Shown: positions 7,754 to 16,185 of the stretch, piece by piece
Numbering within the stretch: the stretch's first letter is position 1
Layout: each line of letters opens with the position of its first letter
Translations under genes and position numbers: made by a program
The notes under the pieces: model-generated
Database searches by the model: none
Told to the model about the DNA's origin: nothing
The model's input: the letters and a program-made list of their open reading frames with translations, nothing else
Assembly: GCF_900107215.1 (NCBI RefSeq)
Contig: NZ_FNPD01000003.1
Span: 124,001-188,000 of the forward strand
Reading direction: 5' to 3'
DNA length: 64,000 nt
Source: Acetomicrobium thermoterrenum DSM 13490
GTDB lineage: Bacteria > Synergistota > Synergistia > Synergistales > Acetomicrobiaceae

Positions 7754-8031
7754 TCAGGTTCGATATACAGTTGTTTGCGCACAAGAAAGGGCAGGGGAGC
7801 AGCCAAAACGGCAGAGATAGCATTAGCAAGAGGTTAGGAGTTAAAAGGTACGACGGGCAAGTCGTGGATGCCGGTAACATTATCATCCGCCAGCGCGGTA
7901 CTAAAGTTCATCCCGGACAAAATGTAGGGCTCGGCAAGGATTACACTATTTTTGCTCTAAAAAAAGGAGTAGTTAAGTTCGAAAACAAAAGAAACAGGAA
8001 ATACGTGAGTGTAATTCCCGTTGAAGAATAG
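7750..8031 (+). CDS. rpmA: Large ribosomal subunit protein bL27 with Prp-cleavable N-terminus
   Basis: A 93-residue L27. The N-terminus [14 protein letters not shown] matches the extension cut by Prp in Firmicutes (cleavage after the phenylalanine at position 9 expected). The body ([42 protein letters not shown]) is canonical. L27's mature N-terminus reaches the peptidyl-transferase centre. The start is TTG at 7750, overlapping the prp stop codon, so the two are translationally coupled. Confidence 0.95.
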   Translation: MIRFDIQLFAHKKGQGSSQNGRDSISKRLGVKRYDGQVVDAGNIIIRQRGTKVHPGQNVGLGKDYTIFALKKGVVKFENKRNRKYVSVIPVEE

Positions 8032-8056
8032 GATAAAATAGGTTTGACAAATACGC

Positions 8057-8089
8057 GAATAGGGGCCTTGTCATGTCAGGTCCCTATTC
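8057..8089 (+). terminator. Hairpin between rpmA and obgE (attenuator or weak terminator)
   Basis: GAATAGGGGCCT (8057-8068) pairs with AGGTCCCTATTC (8078-8089), one G-T pair, 9-base loop. It is followed by TATTACTA rather than a clean T-run. It may reduce read-through from the ribosomal-protein genes into obgE or protect the upstream message. Confidence 0.5.
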
Positions 8090-8110
8090 TATTACTACGG
8101 GTGATGTAAA

Positions 8111-9400
8111 TTGAAGTTTATCGATAGAGCGGAAATTATTGTTCATGCTGGCCATGGTGGCAAGGGATGCATGAGTTTTAGGAGGGAAAAATACGTCCCT
8201 AAAGGTGGCCCCGATGGTGGAAACGGAGGAAGAGGGGGAAACGTTTACATAAAAGCCTCTGACAAAATTCAAACCCTCGAAGATTTTACCTACAAAACTC
8301 AGTTTAAAGCTCAATCAGGCCAAGATGGAAGAAAGAGAAATCAGTCCGGCAAGGATGGAGAGGATTTAATAATAGAAGTTCCCTGTGGGACGATCGTGTG
8401 GGACGCAGAGACCGGCGAGCCCTTGGGTGACTTGGTTGATCCTAGCGACAGCTTGTTAGTTGCCCTTGGAGGAAGAGGTGGAAGGGGAAATGCTGCTTTT
8501 TCGACGCCTGTCAACCAAGCTCCCCGCTTTTCCGAAAAAGGGGAAGAGGGCCAAACAAAACATCTTATATTAGAACTAAAGATACTTGCCGACGTGGCGA
8601 TAATAGGGCTTCCGAATGTGGGAAAATCCAGTTTGTTGGCTAGTTTATCAAATGCGAAGCCTAAAATTGCCGATTATCCATTTACAACCATAAATCCCAA
8701 CCTTGGCGTTATACAGGAAGATGATTTCCGCATAACTTTGGCAGATATCCCGGGGTTGATAGAGGGTGCATCGGAAAACAAGGGATTAGGTCTCTTGTTC
8801 CTGAGGCATATAGAGCGAAGTCGCTTCATATTACATGTTTTAGATGTATCATCTCATTCGATCGACAACATAGAGGAACAATGGATAACTCTTCGTGAGG
8901 AGATTTCAAAATATAACGATCAAATACTCAAAAAACCTTCTTTGCTGGTGGCCAATAAGACGGACCTGATTGATGGCGCCTCTTTTTTGGATCAGGTCGC
9001 AAAATGGGCAGAGAAATCAAAGCAAGAGATTTGCTTTACAAGCACTGTAACGGGAAGAGGTATAAAAGAACTGGCAGAGCTGTTATTGCAGAAACTTTCG
9101 AAGTTGACCCCCGACAACAGGAGGCTTTATCCCCTAAGACATGCCACCAAGTCACAATTTTACCGTGATTCGGACATAAGGATAGAAATCCTTGAAGAGG
9201 GTAAATATAGGGTCATCAGTCCATATCTTGAAGAACTAGTAAAACGATATGACTTTGGCCAAGAAGAGGCGATTTTGCGTTTCGGTAAGATCATTGCCAG
9301 ATTAGGAGTAGAGGAATTACTGGACAAGATGGGAGCAAAAGAAGGAGATACCGTTTGCATAGGTGATTTGGAGTTCGAATATGAACCCGATGTCAAATGA
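8111..9400 (+). CDS. obgE: GTPase ObgE/CgtA
   Basis: A 429-residue Obg GTPase in 50S assembly and stringent signalling. Domains: glycine-rich Obg fold (about 1-158; GGKGCMSFRREKYVPKGGPDGG), G domain with GLPNVGKSS (G1), DYPFTTINPNLGV (G2), DIPGLIEGA (G3) and NKTD (G4), and an OCT-type C-terminal domain (about 350-429). Start TTG at 8111 after GGTGATG. Its stop overlaps a possible early start of nadD, and nadD, the LCP gene and rsfS follow on the same strand. Confidence 0.95.
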   Translation: MKFIDRAEIIVHAGHGGKGCMSFRREKYVPKGGPDGGNGGRGGNVYIKASDKIQTLEDFTYKTQFKAQSGQDGRKRNQSGKDGEDLIIEVPCGTIVWDAETGEPLGDLVDPSDSLLVALGGRGGRGNAAFSTPVNQAPRFSEKGEEGQTKHLILELKILADVAIIGLPNVGKSSLLASLSNAKPKIADYPFTTINPNLGVIQEDDFRITLADIPGLIEGASENKGLGLLFLRHIERSRFILHVLDVSSHSIDNIEEQWITLREEISKYNDQILKKPSLLVANKTDLIDGASFLDQVAKWAEKSKQEICFTSTVTGRGIKELAELLLQKLSKLTPDNRRLYPLRHATKSQFYRDSDIRIEILEEGKYRVISPYLEELVKRYDFGQEEAILRFGKIIARLGVEELLDKMGAKEGDTVCIGDLEFEYEPDVK

Positions 9401-9420
9401 TCGACGAAGAAAGGGGAGAT

Positions 9421-10065
9421 ATGGTCTTGCCTCAGAGGCGATCCAATTTTATGAGCAGACTTAAAGTTGGCATCATGGGAGGCACCTTTGATCCCATTCA
9501 TTTCGGGCATTTGGTTATTGCAGAAGAGGCCTATATATCGCTCAACCTGTCAGAGGTGATATTTGTACCAACGGGCAATCCTCCCCATAAAAACAATAAA
9601 ATGATAACGTCTGCAGAAGATCGCTATATCATGACCTGTATGGCCATAGTCGATAATCCCCATTTTAAAATATCTAAAATTGAGATCGAACGCGGAGGAC
9701 CATCGCATACCATTGACACGTTAAGGGAAATGAGACATTGGTATTTGCCGAGGGAGGTAGAATTTTTTTTCATAACAGGCATCGATGCCGTATTGCAAAT
9801 GCCTTTATGGAAGGAACCTTACGAGATCGCTCGCGTTGCCCATATAGTTGCAGCTTCAAGGCCGGGTTACAATGTCTCGCAATTGGAGTCATTGCCGGAG
9901 GAGATAAAGCGGGCAGTGATACCGCTGGAAATACCGCTGCTTGCCATATCGAGCACAGAAATAAGAAGACGTGTCGCGGCAGGGCAAAGCATAAGATATT
10001 TTTTGCCCTGGACCGTGGAGCATTTTATATATAAGAGAAACCTGTATTCATTAGAGGGAAGGTGA
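9421..10065 (+). CDS. nadD: Nicotinate-nucleotide adenylyltransferase
   Basis: Transfers AMP to nicotinate mononucleotide in NAD synthesis. The nucleotidyl-transferase motif GGTFDPIHFGHL and the closing ISSTEIRRRV with the family's ISSTxIR signature are clear, plus ITGIDAVLQMPLWK. The start is uncertain: ATG 9421 follows AAAGGGGAG closely, TTG 9427 has better spacing, ATG 9451 would give the conserved short N-terminus (MSRLKVGIMGG), and ATG 9397 overlaps the obgE stop. About 205-222 residues depending on the choice. The obgE-nadD-rsfS neighbourhood is common in bacteria. Confidence 0.93.
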   Translation: MVLPQRRSNFMSRLKVGIMGGTFDPIHFGHLVIAEEAYISLNLSEVIFVPTGNPPHKNNKMITSAEDRYIMTCMAIVDNPHFKISKIEIERGGPSHTIDTLREMRHWYLPREVEFFFITGIDAVLQMPLWKEPYEIARVAHIVAASRPGYNVSQLESLPEEIKRAVIPLEIPLLAISSTEIRRRVAAGQSIRYFLPWTVEHFIYKRNLYSLEGR

Positions 10066-10071
10066 CCTCAT

Positions 10072-11346
10072 TTGACGAAATTGAAGCTCGCACTTTTGAT
10101 AATGGCTATGGTCGTTGCAACCGTAGGAGGAGCTTACGTTCGTCTGTACGGCTATTTTTCGCCTAAAGTAGAGTCGATAAAAGAGAGCGTTCAACACGAC
10201 GAAAAAACGGGGAAGATAAATATTTGCATAGTAGGCAAAGACAACACAGAAGATTCCCATCGTGCCGATACAATCCTCTTCACTACGCTGGATCTTGACA
10301 ATAAGACAGTTCAAGTTTTATCCATCCCCAGAGACACCAGGGTCCAAATTCCTGGTCGCGGTTGGGATAAGATCAATCATGCCTATCCCTATGGGGGGAT
10401 AGAACTACTGAACAGAACGCTCATAAACTATCTAGGAATGCCAATCCATTATTATATCGAATTGGACTACAACTCCTTTCCGAAGATAGTAGACCTGCTG
10501 GGAGGAGTCGATATATACGTCGAAAAAAGGCTTAAATATGTCGATAAAGCTGGTGGTCTCTACATAGATATCCCTCAGGGTTTACAACACATGGACGGAG
10601 AAACTGCATTAAAGTTCGTTAGATTTAGACATGACGCATTAGGCGATATAGGGAGGATTAAAAGACAACAACAATTCATGAAGGCGCTGCTTCAAAAGAT
10701 CGCCAATCAAGCCCTTAGCACGAAAATGCCAACGTTGTTGAAGGCAATATTACAGGCACTTCAGACTGATTTGCCGGCCGAAGAGGCACTTAAATTGGCA
10801 ATGTACTTTAGAGATATACAACCACAGAATATAAGATTTTTTACGCTGCCAGGCAAGCCCGCTGTTTTATCTGGCGTCAGCTACTGGCTGGGCGATGTAA
10901 ACAGGGCTTTAGCAATGCTCTCAGCTCCAATAAGCGAAGAAGAACAAGAAGATGGCAATGCAATGAAAGGTACGGCCACATCACCCGAGAAATTAATAGA
11001 AGAGGGTAAAGAGCAAATCGATAGAAATACGATAGCTCGAAATATCACTTGTAGGGTAGCTGTATTAAATGGTGATGGGACCGCAGGACTAGCAAATCAA
11101 TTTGCAGACGTATTACAACGGTATGGTATCGATATAGCGTATAAAAGTAATGCCCGGCACTTCGACTATCACTATACATCTATATTGTATCCAAGAAATC
11201 TCGAGAGGGAATCGAAGATGCTCGGTCAGTTGCTTGGCATTTCCGACTCTCTGGTAAAGCCAAGCGATAGCACAACCAACCTTACAATCATTATAGGACA
11301 TGATTATAAGTCCATCCTCGCAAGGCTGGAGAACGGTTTGAGGTAA
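10072..11346 (+). CDS. LytR-CpsA-Psr (LCP) family protein with LytR_C domain
   Basis: A 424-residue membrane-anchored LCP protein: one N-terminal membrane segment (about 5-25), the LCP domain with SIPRDTRV, DKINHAYPYGG, LLGGVDIYV and RFRHDALGDIGRIKRQQ (arginine-rich lipid-phosphate site), and a C-terminal LytR_C domain (about 325-395, VAVLNGDGTAGLA). LCP enzymes transfer undecaprenyl-linked glycopolymers to peptidoglycan or other acceptors; the acceptor in this diderm is unknown. Start TTG at 10072, 8 bases after AGGTGA. Between nadD and rsfS, a known arrangement. Confidence 0.88.
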   Translation: MTKLKLALLIMAMVVATVGGAYVRLYGYFSPKVESIKESVQHDEKTGKINICIVGKDNTEDSHRADTILFTTLDLDNKTVQVLSIPRDTRVQIPGRGWDKINHAYPYGGIELLNRTLINYLGMPIHYYIELDYNSFPKIVDLLGGVDIYVEKRLKYVDKAGGLYIDIPQGLQHMDGETALKFVRFRHDALGDIGRIKRQQQFMKALLQKIANQALSTKMPTLLKAILQALQTDLPAEEALKLAMYFRDIQPQNIRFFTLPGKPAVLSGVSYWLGDVNRALAMLSAPISEEEQEDGNAMKGTATSPEKLIEEGKEQIDRNTIARNITCRVAVLNGDGTAGLANQFADVLQRYGIDIAYKSNARHFDYHYTSILYPRNLERESKMLGQLLGISDSLVKPSDSTTNLTIIIGHDYKSILARLENGLR

Positions 11347-11423
11347 AGGCTGTAGGTAGTAAGCTGGATAAAGATGAGGTATAATGAAAATTAAAGAAGG
11401 GAGACAAATTTAAGGAGGGGTGA

Positions 11424-11816
11424 TTGGACATCAGCAAGGCGAGCGAAGGTGCAATGGAAAAATATGAATGGATTGCAAAGGTTTTAGCCTCCAAGAAAGC
11501 CCAAGATATTATTTCTATAGATATCAGCGAGGTTTCCGGGTTCGCCGATATCTTTTTCATCTCAAACAGCAATTCAGAGAGCCATATGAAAGCCCTTTTA
11601 GACGTCATAACGGACGCGCTGGATGAACGCCAAATTACCTATACAGTCGAAGGCAGAGACAGTAACTTGTGGCGTTTGATAGATTGCGGCGACGTAATCA
11701 TTCACATCTTCAGTCAGGAAGGACGAAAATTTTACGACTTGGAGCGAATCTGGGGAGATGTACCTATACTACATTATGACGAAGACGGAGAACTTGTAGC
11801 GGTACTTAACGCATAG
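11424..11816 (+). CDS. rsfS: Ribosomal silencing factor RsfS
   Basis: A 130-residue RsfS (Iojap/YbeB) protein that binds L14 and blocks 30S/50S joining under nutrient limitation. Hallmarks: KKAQDIISIDISEVSGFADIFFI, then EGRDSNLWRLIDCGDVIIHIF and FYDLERIWGD. Start TTG at 11424 directly after GGAGGGGTGA. Last gene of the plus-strand block; a terminator follows. Confidence 0.94.
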   Translation: MDISKASEGAMEKYEWIAKVLASKKAQDIISIDISEVSGFADIFFISNSNSESHMKALLDVITDALDERQITYTVEGRDSNLWRLIDCGDVIIHIFSQEGRKFYDLERIWGDVPILHYDEDGELVAVLNA

Positions 11817-11904
11817 AAAGCAATATTAAATATCCAAGTAGTAATAATACTAGCAAACATTAACTTCTACTATAGACTGACTATTGACTATAGAATAGAC
11901 AAGT

Positions 11905-11955
11905 AACACATAAGACTAGGATCAGAAAAAGAGCATCTGGTCTTATGTGTTTTTC
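11905..11955 (+). terminator. Rho-independent terminator after rsfS
   Basis: AACACATAAGAC (11905-11916) and GTCTTATGTGTT (11940-11951) form a perfect 12-bp stem that runs into TTTT and then C. The loop region GGATCAGAAAAAGAGCATCT can pair further. It closes the obgE-rsfS block. Confidence 0.75.
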
Positions 11956-12000
11956 ATAGTGTCCTATAATGTATCTTATGTTACATTGGATCGAAATTTA

Positions 12001-12036
12001 AAGCTTTTATCAAAGGGCTTGATTAAAACTAAAGCT
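12001..12036 (-). terminator. Possible weak terminator after tpiA
   Basis: On the minus strand, AGCTTTAGTTTTAATCAA pairs imperfectly with TTTGATAAAAGCTT and is followed by TAAATTT. AT-rich with bulges, so only a weak candidate for the end of the gap-pgk-tpiA transcript. Confidence 0.35.
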
Positions 12037-12064
12037 GCTCTATCACATCTATCACAATGACCGC

Positions 12065-12865
12065 TCATATTATCGTGTTTCTTGAAATTTCCAAAAAGCT
12101 TCCAACGTCTAAAGACGCGCCGCCAATCAAAGCGCCATCAATATCTTTCTGTTCCATCAAACCCTTTGCATTATCGGGTTTTACGCTTCCGCCATATAGG
12201 ATTCGTATGCCCTCGGCAGCTGTGGAACCAAACCTTTCTTCGATAAATTTTCTTATATATGCACATACGCTTTGAGCATCCTCATCGCTGGCCTTACGGC
12301 CCGTTCCAATGGCCCAAACAGGCTCATAGGCTATAACTATATTGTCTTTGATATTTTCGTGCTCTCTGAGGCTTCTCAAAGCCTCCTCCAGCTGTCTTTT
12401 AACTACGGTTTCGGTAATTCCCTCATCCCTTTCCTCGAGCGTCTCCCCAACGCACAGCACGGGCTTTAGTCCTATCTCTAAAGCTTTGTTCATCTTCTTC
12501 CCGATCGTCTCGTCCGATTCGCCAAATATGTGACGCCTTTCACTATGTCCAAGGATCACGTATTTACACCCTACTTCCATTAACATTTTCCCGGCTATTT
12601 CGCCTGTAAAGGCTCCGCTATCCTCCCAATGCATGTTTTGAGCACCCAAGGAAAGGGAGATATCCGCCGAAGCAACTTCTCTGCCAGCGGTCTCTAAACT
12701 GACGAAGGGCGGGAATATGCCGAGTTCTACTTTGTTTTCTTTTAAAAACCCTTTAAGAGACGTATCTTTTGCTATAGCTGCAAAAAGCTCGACGATAAAT
12801 TCCTTCGTCTCCTTGGGTCCTTTGTGCATCTTCCAATTGCCTGCAAGAAAAGGAACTCTTCTCAT
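12065..12865 (-). CDS. tpiA: Triosephosphate isomerase
   Basis: A 266-residue TIM barrel that interconverts dihydroxyacetone phosphate and glyceraldehyde 3-phosphate. Seen: GNWKMHK with the substrate lysine, GHSERR with the electrophilic histidine, the YEPVWAIGTG active-site segment with the catalytic glutamate and flexible loop, and the phosphate-binding YGGSVKP and GALIGGASL. Third gene of gap-pgk-tpiA, separated from pgk by a hairpin. Confidence 0.97.
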   Translation of the reverse strand: MRRVPFLAGNWKMHKGPKETKEFIVELFAAIAKDTSLKGFLKENKVELGIFPPFVSLETAGREVASADISLSLGAQNMHWEDSGAFTGEIAGKMLMEVGCKYVILGHSERRHIFGESDETIGKKMNKALEIGLKPVLCVGETLEERDEGITETVVKRQLEEALRSLREHENIKDNIVIAYEPVWAIGTGRKASDEDAQSVCAYIRKFIEERFGSTAAEGIRILYGGSVKPDNAKGLMEQKDIDGALIGGASLDVGSFLEISRNTII

Positions 12866-12888
12866 GGTAGATCCTCCTTAATTAAAGT

Positions 12889-12917
12889 CAAGCGGAGCAC
12901 TTTTGGCGCTCCGCTTG
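12889..12917 (-). terminator. Intercistronic hairpin between pgk and tpiA
   Basis: CAAGCGGAGC (12889-12898) and GCTCCGCTTG (12908-12917) make a perfect 10-bp GC-rich stem with a 9-base loop. On the minus strand it is followed by ACTTTAATT, a poor T-run, so partial termination or a processing and stability element is as likely as a true terminator. Confidence 0.55.
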
Positions 12918-12943
12918 CGTGATCTTCCCTAATCTTCTAATTT

Positions 12944-14137
12944 TTATTCACCCAACAGGGGCTCGATACCGGGAAGCATCTTACCCTCCATAAACTCAAG
13001 GCTGGCTCCGCCTCCCGTGGAAACGTGAGACATTTGATCGGAAAATCCTAACATATTCACGGCCGCAGCGGTGTCTCCCCCACCGACAACTGTGTGTCCG
13101 CCATTTTTAGTGACTTGCGCTACAGCAGATGCCACCTTTTCGGTACCGGCTCTGAAGGGCTCTAGTTCAAATACTCCCATAGGACCGTTCCAAAAAACTG
13201 TTTTTGCTTTGTCTATTATCTTGCTAAAATTTTCAATTGACTTTGGTCCAATATCAAGGGCCATCATGTCCTCCGGTATTGGCGTCTCAAGATCTACTAC
13301 AGATGTAGGCACATCGGCTTTTACGTCTGGTGCTACGACGGAATCAAGGGGAAGATGAATCTCAACACCCCTGGAACGGGAAAGCTCAAGCATTTCCTTA
13401 GCATATTCCAGTTTTTCCTCTTCACACAAAGATTTTCCTATTCCGTATCCCCTAGCCTTTAGGAAGGTATATGCCATGCCTCCGCCTATGATGATGTGAT
13501 CGACCTTGGAAATGAGGTTCTCGATAACTCCTATTTTATCCGACACCTTGGCTCCTCCTAAGATAAGTACATAGGGATGAGCCGGATTGTCCCTTACAAG
13601 GCTGAGAGAATCGATTTCTCTTTTTATGAGAAAACCTGCAAAGGACGTCAGATAATCGACCACCCCACGTGTAGAAGCATGTGCTCTATGGGCAGCGCTA
13701 AAGGCATCCATTACGAAAACCTCAAAGGGCTTTGCAAGCTCTTTCGCAAAGTCGGGGTCATTTTTGGTCTCCCCCTTATAGAAACGTACATTTTCCAAGA
13801 CGAGCACTTCTTCTTGTTGCTGAGAGGCAACTGCGCGCGTCACTTCTTCGCCAATGCAATGTGGAATAAAAGTAACCTTCCATCCGGTCAATGCCTTTAA
13901 ATGCTCTGCTACGGGCTTAAGCGAAAACTGCGGATCCCGTCCCTCTTTAGGGCGACCTAAATGGGATACCAAGGCGAGATGGGCTCCGCTATTTCTCAAA
14001 AACGTTAAAGTATCAAGGTGTGCTTTAATGCGCGTGTCGTCGGTAACGACACCGTCCTTCATAGGCACATTAAAATCGACCCTGACTAGAACTTTTTTAC
14101 ATGATACGTCTTTGGGGTCTGGGATTCTCAATTTCAT
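12944..14137 (-). CDS. pgk: Phosphoglycerate kinase
   Basis: A 397-residue enzyme making ATP from 1,3-bisphosphoglycerate. Diagnostic: VLVRVDFNVPM near the N-terminus, LALVSHLGRP, LENVRFYKGE, AHASTRG, LGGAKVSDKI, WNGPMGVFE and GGGDTAAA. The ATG at 14137 lies 6 bases after AGGTGG; the TTG at 14143 abuts that site. It starts 18 bases after the gap stop codon. Confidence 0.97.
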   Translation of the reverse strand: MKLRIPDPKDVSCKKVLVRVDFNVPMKDGVVTDDTRIKAHLDTLTFLRNSGAHLALVSHLGRPKEGRDPQFSLKPVAEHLKALTGWKVTFIPHCIGEEVTRAVASQQQEEVLVLENVRFYKGETKNDPDFAKELAKPFEVFVMDAFSAAHRAHASTRGVVDYLTSFAGFLIKREIDSLSLVRDNPAHPYVLILGGAKVSDKIGVIENLISKVDHIIIGGGMAYTFLKARGYGIGKSLCEEEKLEYAKEMLELSRSRGVEIHLPLDSVVAPDVKADVPTSVVDLETPIPEDMMALDIGPKSIENFSKIIDKAKTVFWNGPMGVFELEPFRAGTEKVASAVAQVTKNGGHTVVGGGDTAAAVNMLGFSDQMSHVSTGGGASLEFMEGKMLPGIEPLLGE

Positions 14138-14155
14138 ATGCAACCACCTGCCTGA

Positions 14156-15169
14156 CTAGAGCGATTTTGCAACGTAGTTTGCCAAATCGACTAGCCTGCA
14201 GGAATAGCCCCATTCGTTGTCGTACCATGCAAAGACCTTAACCGTGCTGTCTATTGCCATCGTTTGATTTGGCATAAATATAGCAGAATGGGGATCTCCT
14301 ATGAAGTCAGCGGACACCAAAGGACCGGGTTCGTAGGCGAGAATGCCTTTCAATTCTCCTTCAGCGTATTTTTTCATTGCTGCATTGATCTCTTCAGCTG
14401 TTGCCGGTTTCTTTAATTCTGCAACCAGATCCACGATGGACACATCAGGCGTAGGAACGCGGAGCGCTATTCCGTTAAGCAATCCCTTCAATTCCGGAAT
14501 TACCTTACCTATAGCCTTTGCTGCACCCGTAGATGTAGGAATTATAGAAAGGCCCGCAGCTCTGCCGCGAGCGGGGTCTTTTTTGTGGGGGAAATCCAAA
14601 GTCACCTGGTCGTTCGTATAAGAATGCGCCGTAGTCATGAGCCCACGCAAAATACCGAATTCCTTGTGCAACACCTTAACTAAAGGAGCAAGGCAATTTG
14701 TGGTACAAGACGCATTGGAGATGATTACATGTTTGGTAGGATCATATTCATCCTCATTTACTCCCATTGCGATTGTGATGTCTTCATTGCTGGCAGGTGC
14801 TGAAATTATTACCTTTTTAGCTCCTGCCGCCAAATGAGCTTTTGCCTTTTCTCCATCGGTGAATCGACCCGTAGATTCCACAACGACATCTACTCCGAGG
14901 TCCTTCCACGGAAGTTTGGAAGGGTCCGGCTCGGCGCATACCTTTATCTTATGCCCATCGATAATTATATAATCACCGTCCACTTTTACTTCGCCAGGAT
15001 AACGACGATGGACGGAATCATATTTGAAGAGATAACCCAATATCTCCGGCGATGCCAAATCATTGACGGCAACTACCTCGCATTCTTTTTGGGCATCGTA
15101 TTGCATCAAGGCCCTCAAAAACAAACGTCCAATACGCCCAAAACCGTTTATAGCTATTTTTTTTGTCAT
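14156..15169 (-). CDS. gap: Glyceraldehyde-3-phosphate dehydrogenase, type I
   Basis: A 337-residue GAPDH. NAD fold INGFGRIGR, active-site ISNASCTTNCLAP with the catalytic cysteine and the following ...TTAHSYTNDQ histidine segment, RAAGLSIIPTSTGAAKAIG, and WYDNEWGYS at the end. Start ATG at 15169, 8 bases after AGGTGG; the GTG at 15181 is inside that site. First gene of the glycolytic operon, with its own promoter immediately after whiA and a repeat-rich leader. Confidence 0.97.
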   Translation of the reverse strand: MTKKIAINGFGRIGRLFLRALMQYDAQKECEVVAVNDLASPEILGYLFKYDSVHRRYPGEVKVDGDYIIIDGHKIKVCAEPDPSKLPWKDLGVDVVVESTGRFTDGEKAKAHLAAGAKKVIISAPASNEDITIAMGVNEDEYDPTKHVIISNASCTTNCLAPLVKVLHKEFGILRGLMTTAHSYTNDQVTLDFPHKKDPARGRAAGLSIIPTSTGAAKAIGKVIPELKGLLNGIALRVPTPDVSIVDLVAELKKPATAEEINAAMKKYAEGELKGILAYEPGPLVSADFIGDPHSAIFMPNQTMAIDSTVKVFAWYDNEWGYSCRLVDLANYVAKSL

Positions 15170-15206
15170 AATACACTCCACCTCCCGTAAGCTTTAGAAG
15201 ATCAAC

Positions 15207-15238
15207 TTGCAACCTGGTTGTTCGAAATTAGGTGCAAC
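15207..15238 (-). promoter_or_regulatory. Possible operator in the gap leader
   Basis: TTGCAAC (15207-15213), three bases, GTTGTTC (15217-15223) is an imperfect version of the perfect palindrome found upstream of the ModA-like gene; a second TGCAAC follows at 15233-15238. The site lies between the -10 box and the ribosome site of gap, a typical repressor position. The cognate regulator is not in the window. Confidence 0.4.
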
Positions 15239-15247
15239 TTATATCAT

Positions 15248-15276
15248 ATTTTAGCAGCCGTGATGGGTTATTACAA
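15248..15276 (-). promoter_or_regulatory. Promoter of gap-pgk-tpiA
   Basis: Minus strand TTGTAA (15271-15276), 17 bases, TAAAAT (15248-15253). It begins 7 bases beyond the whiA stop codon, so the glycolytic genes can be expressed independently of the long upstream gene run. Confidence 0.6.
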
Positions 15277-15282
15277 ATCGAA

Positions 15283-16185
15283 TCATGAGCCGGAAAATTC
15301 GACTTCTTCGAAACCGCCATCCAGGTCTATATCGGTCATTTCTTTTATGATGTTTTCAAGTTTGTTCCATCTGTATTCTACAGTGCTTTTACTTACGGGC
15401 TTAAGTAACAATTGCCCGACTTCCCGAAGAGTAGCACTGGGGTAGTTTAGTCGTACAAGTACGAGATCCTGCATATATGCTGGAAGATCGTTTATAATGC
15501 CGGACTTAACGAGCAATTTACTAATATACAGCTGTTTTTCGGCCGCCTGAAGGCTTTTTCTGATATTGGACGTGTCACAATTAACCTGTTTATTCGCTCT
15601 ACTTTTAACGGATCGGATTATAAATTTTTCCTCGACCATAAGAGAGGTCTTCATAAGCTCCATGCCCGCAAGAAGCCTCGTGATGGATTCGTGGCTACGA
15701 ACCTGCACCTCGTAACTGCCAGCACGATTTCTGAAAGTATTCTTTATTCCCTTGGCATTTATGAAAGCTAATAGCTTATCGCATAACTTATCGTTTTTAA
15801 TCCGAAAGACTAGGTGATAGCCGTTTTTAGGCCAGAATATTGAACCGCAGCTGCCAAACAATCCCCGCAACCATGCCCAAGAGGCCTTTGATCTGGAGAT
15901 ATCTTCGTAAATATCAAAGGGTAAAATCAACTTTACCCGACCTTTTTTGTTTTCGGGAACTCTCATATAAGACGAAATATTAACATCCGACCATCGCGTA
16001 TACTTCCAGAGCGAATAAAGTCTCCTAAAGACATACAATCGCAACGATGCACATATTGCATAGTTCATCTTTTGCTTGACAAAAATTCCCTCTATGATTC
16101 CTGAACATTCGGTATCGGTCCTGCTTTTATCGAAAGCTACGCTATTTATCCACTCATCCCAGAAAATTGAATCGATTCTTTCCAT
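15283..16185 (-). CDS. whiA: DNA-binding protein WhiA
   Basis: A 300-residue WhiA: a LAGLIDADG-type region without endonuclease residues (LRGLFGSCGSIFW, about residues 83-95) and a C-terminal helix-turn-helix (RLNYPSATLREVGQLL..VSKSTVEYRWNKL). WhiA controls sporulation septation in Streptomyces and division or chromosome segregation in Bacillus. ATG 16185 after GAGGGAAAGGGAAAT overlaps yvcK by 40 bases; ATG 16227 would overlap by 82 and is less likely. It forms the usual rapZ-yvcK-whiA trio. Confidence 0.88.
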   Translation of the reverse strand: MERIDSIFWDEWINSVAFDKSRTDTECSGIIEGIFVKQKMNYAICASLRLYVFRRLYSLWKYTRWSDVNISSYMRVPENKKGRVKLILPFDIYEDISRSKASWAWLRGLFGSCGSIFWPKNGYHLVFRIKNDKLCDKLLAFINAKGIKNTFRNRAGSYEVQVRSHESITRLLAGMELMKTSLMVEEKFIIRSVKSRANKQVNCDTSNIRKSLQAAEKQLYISKLLVKSGIINDLPAYMQDLVLVRLNYPSATLREVGQLLLKPVSKSTVEYRWNKLENIIKEMTDIDLDGGFEEVEFSGS

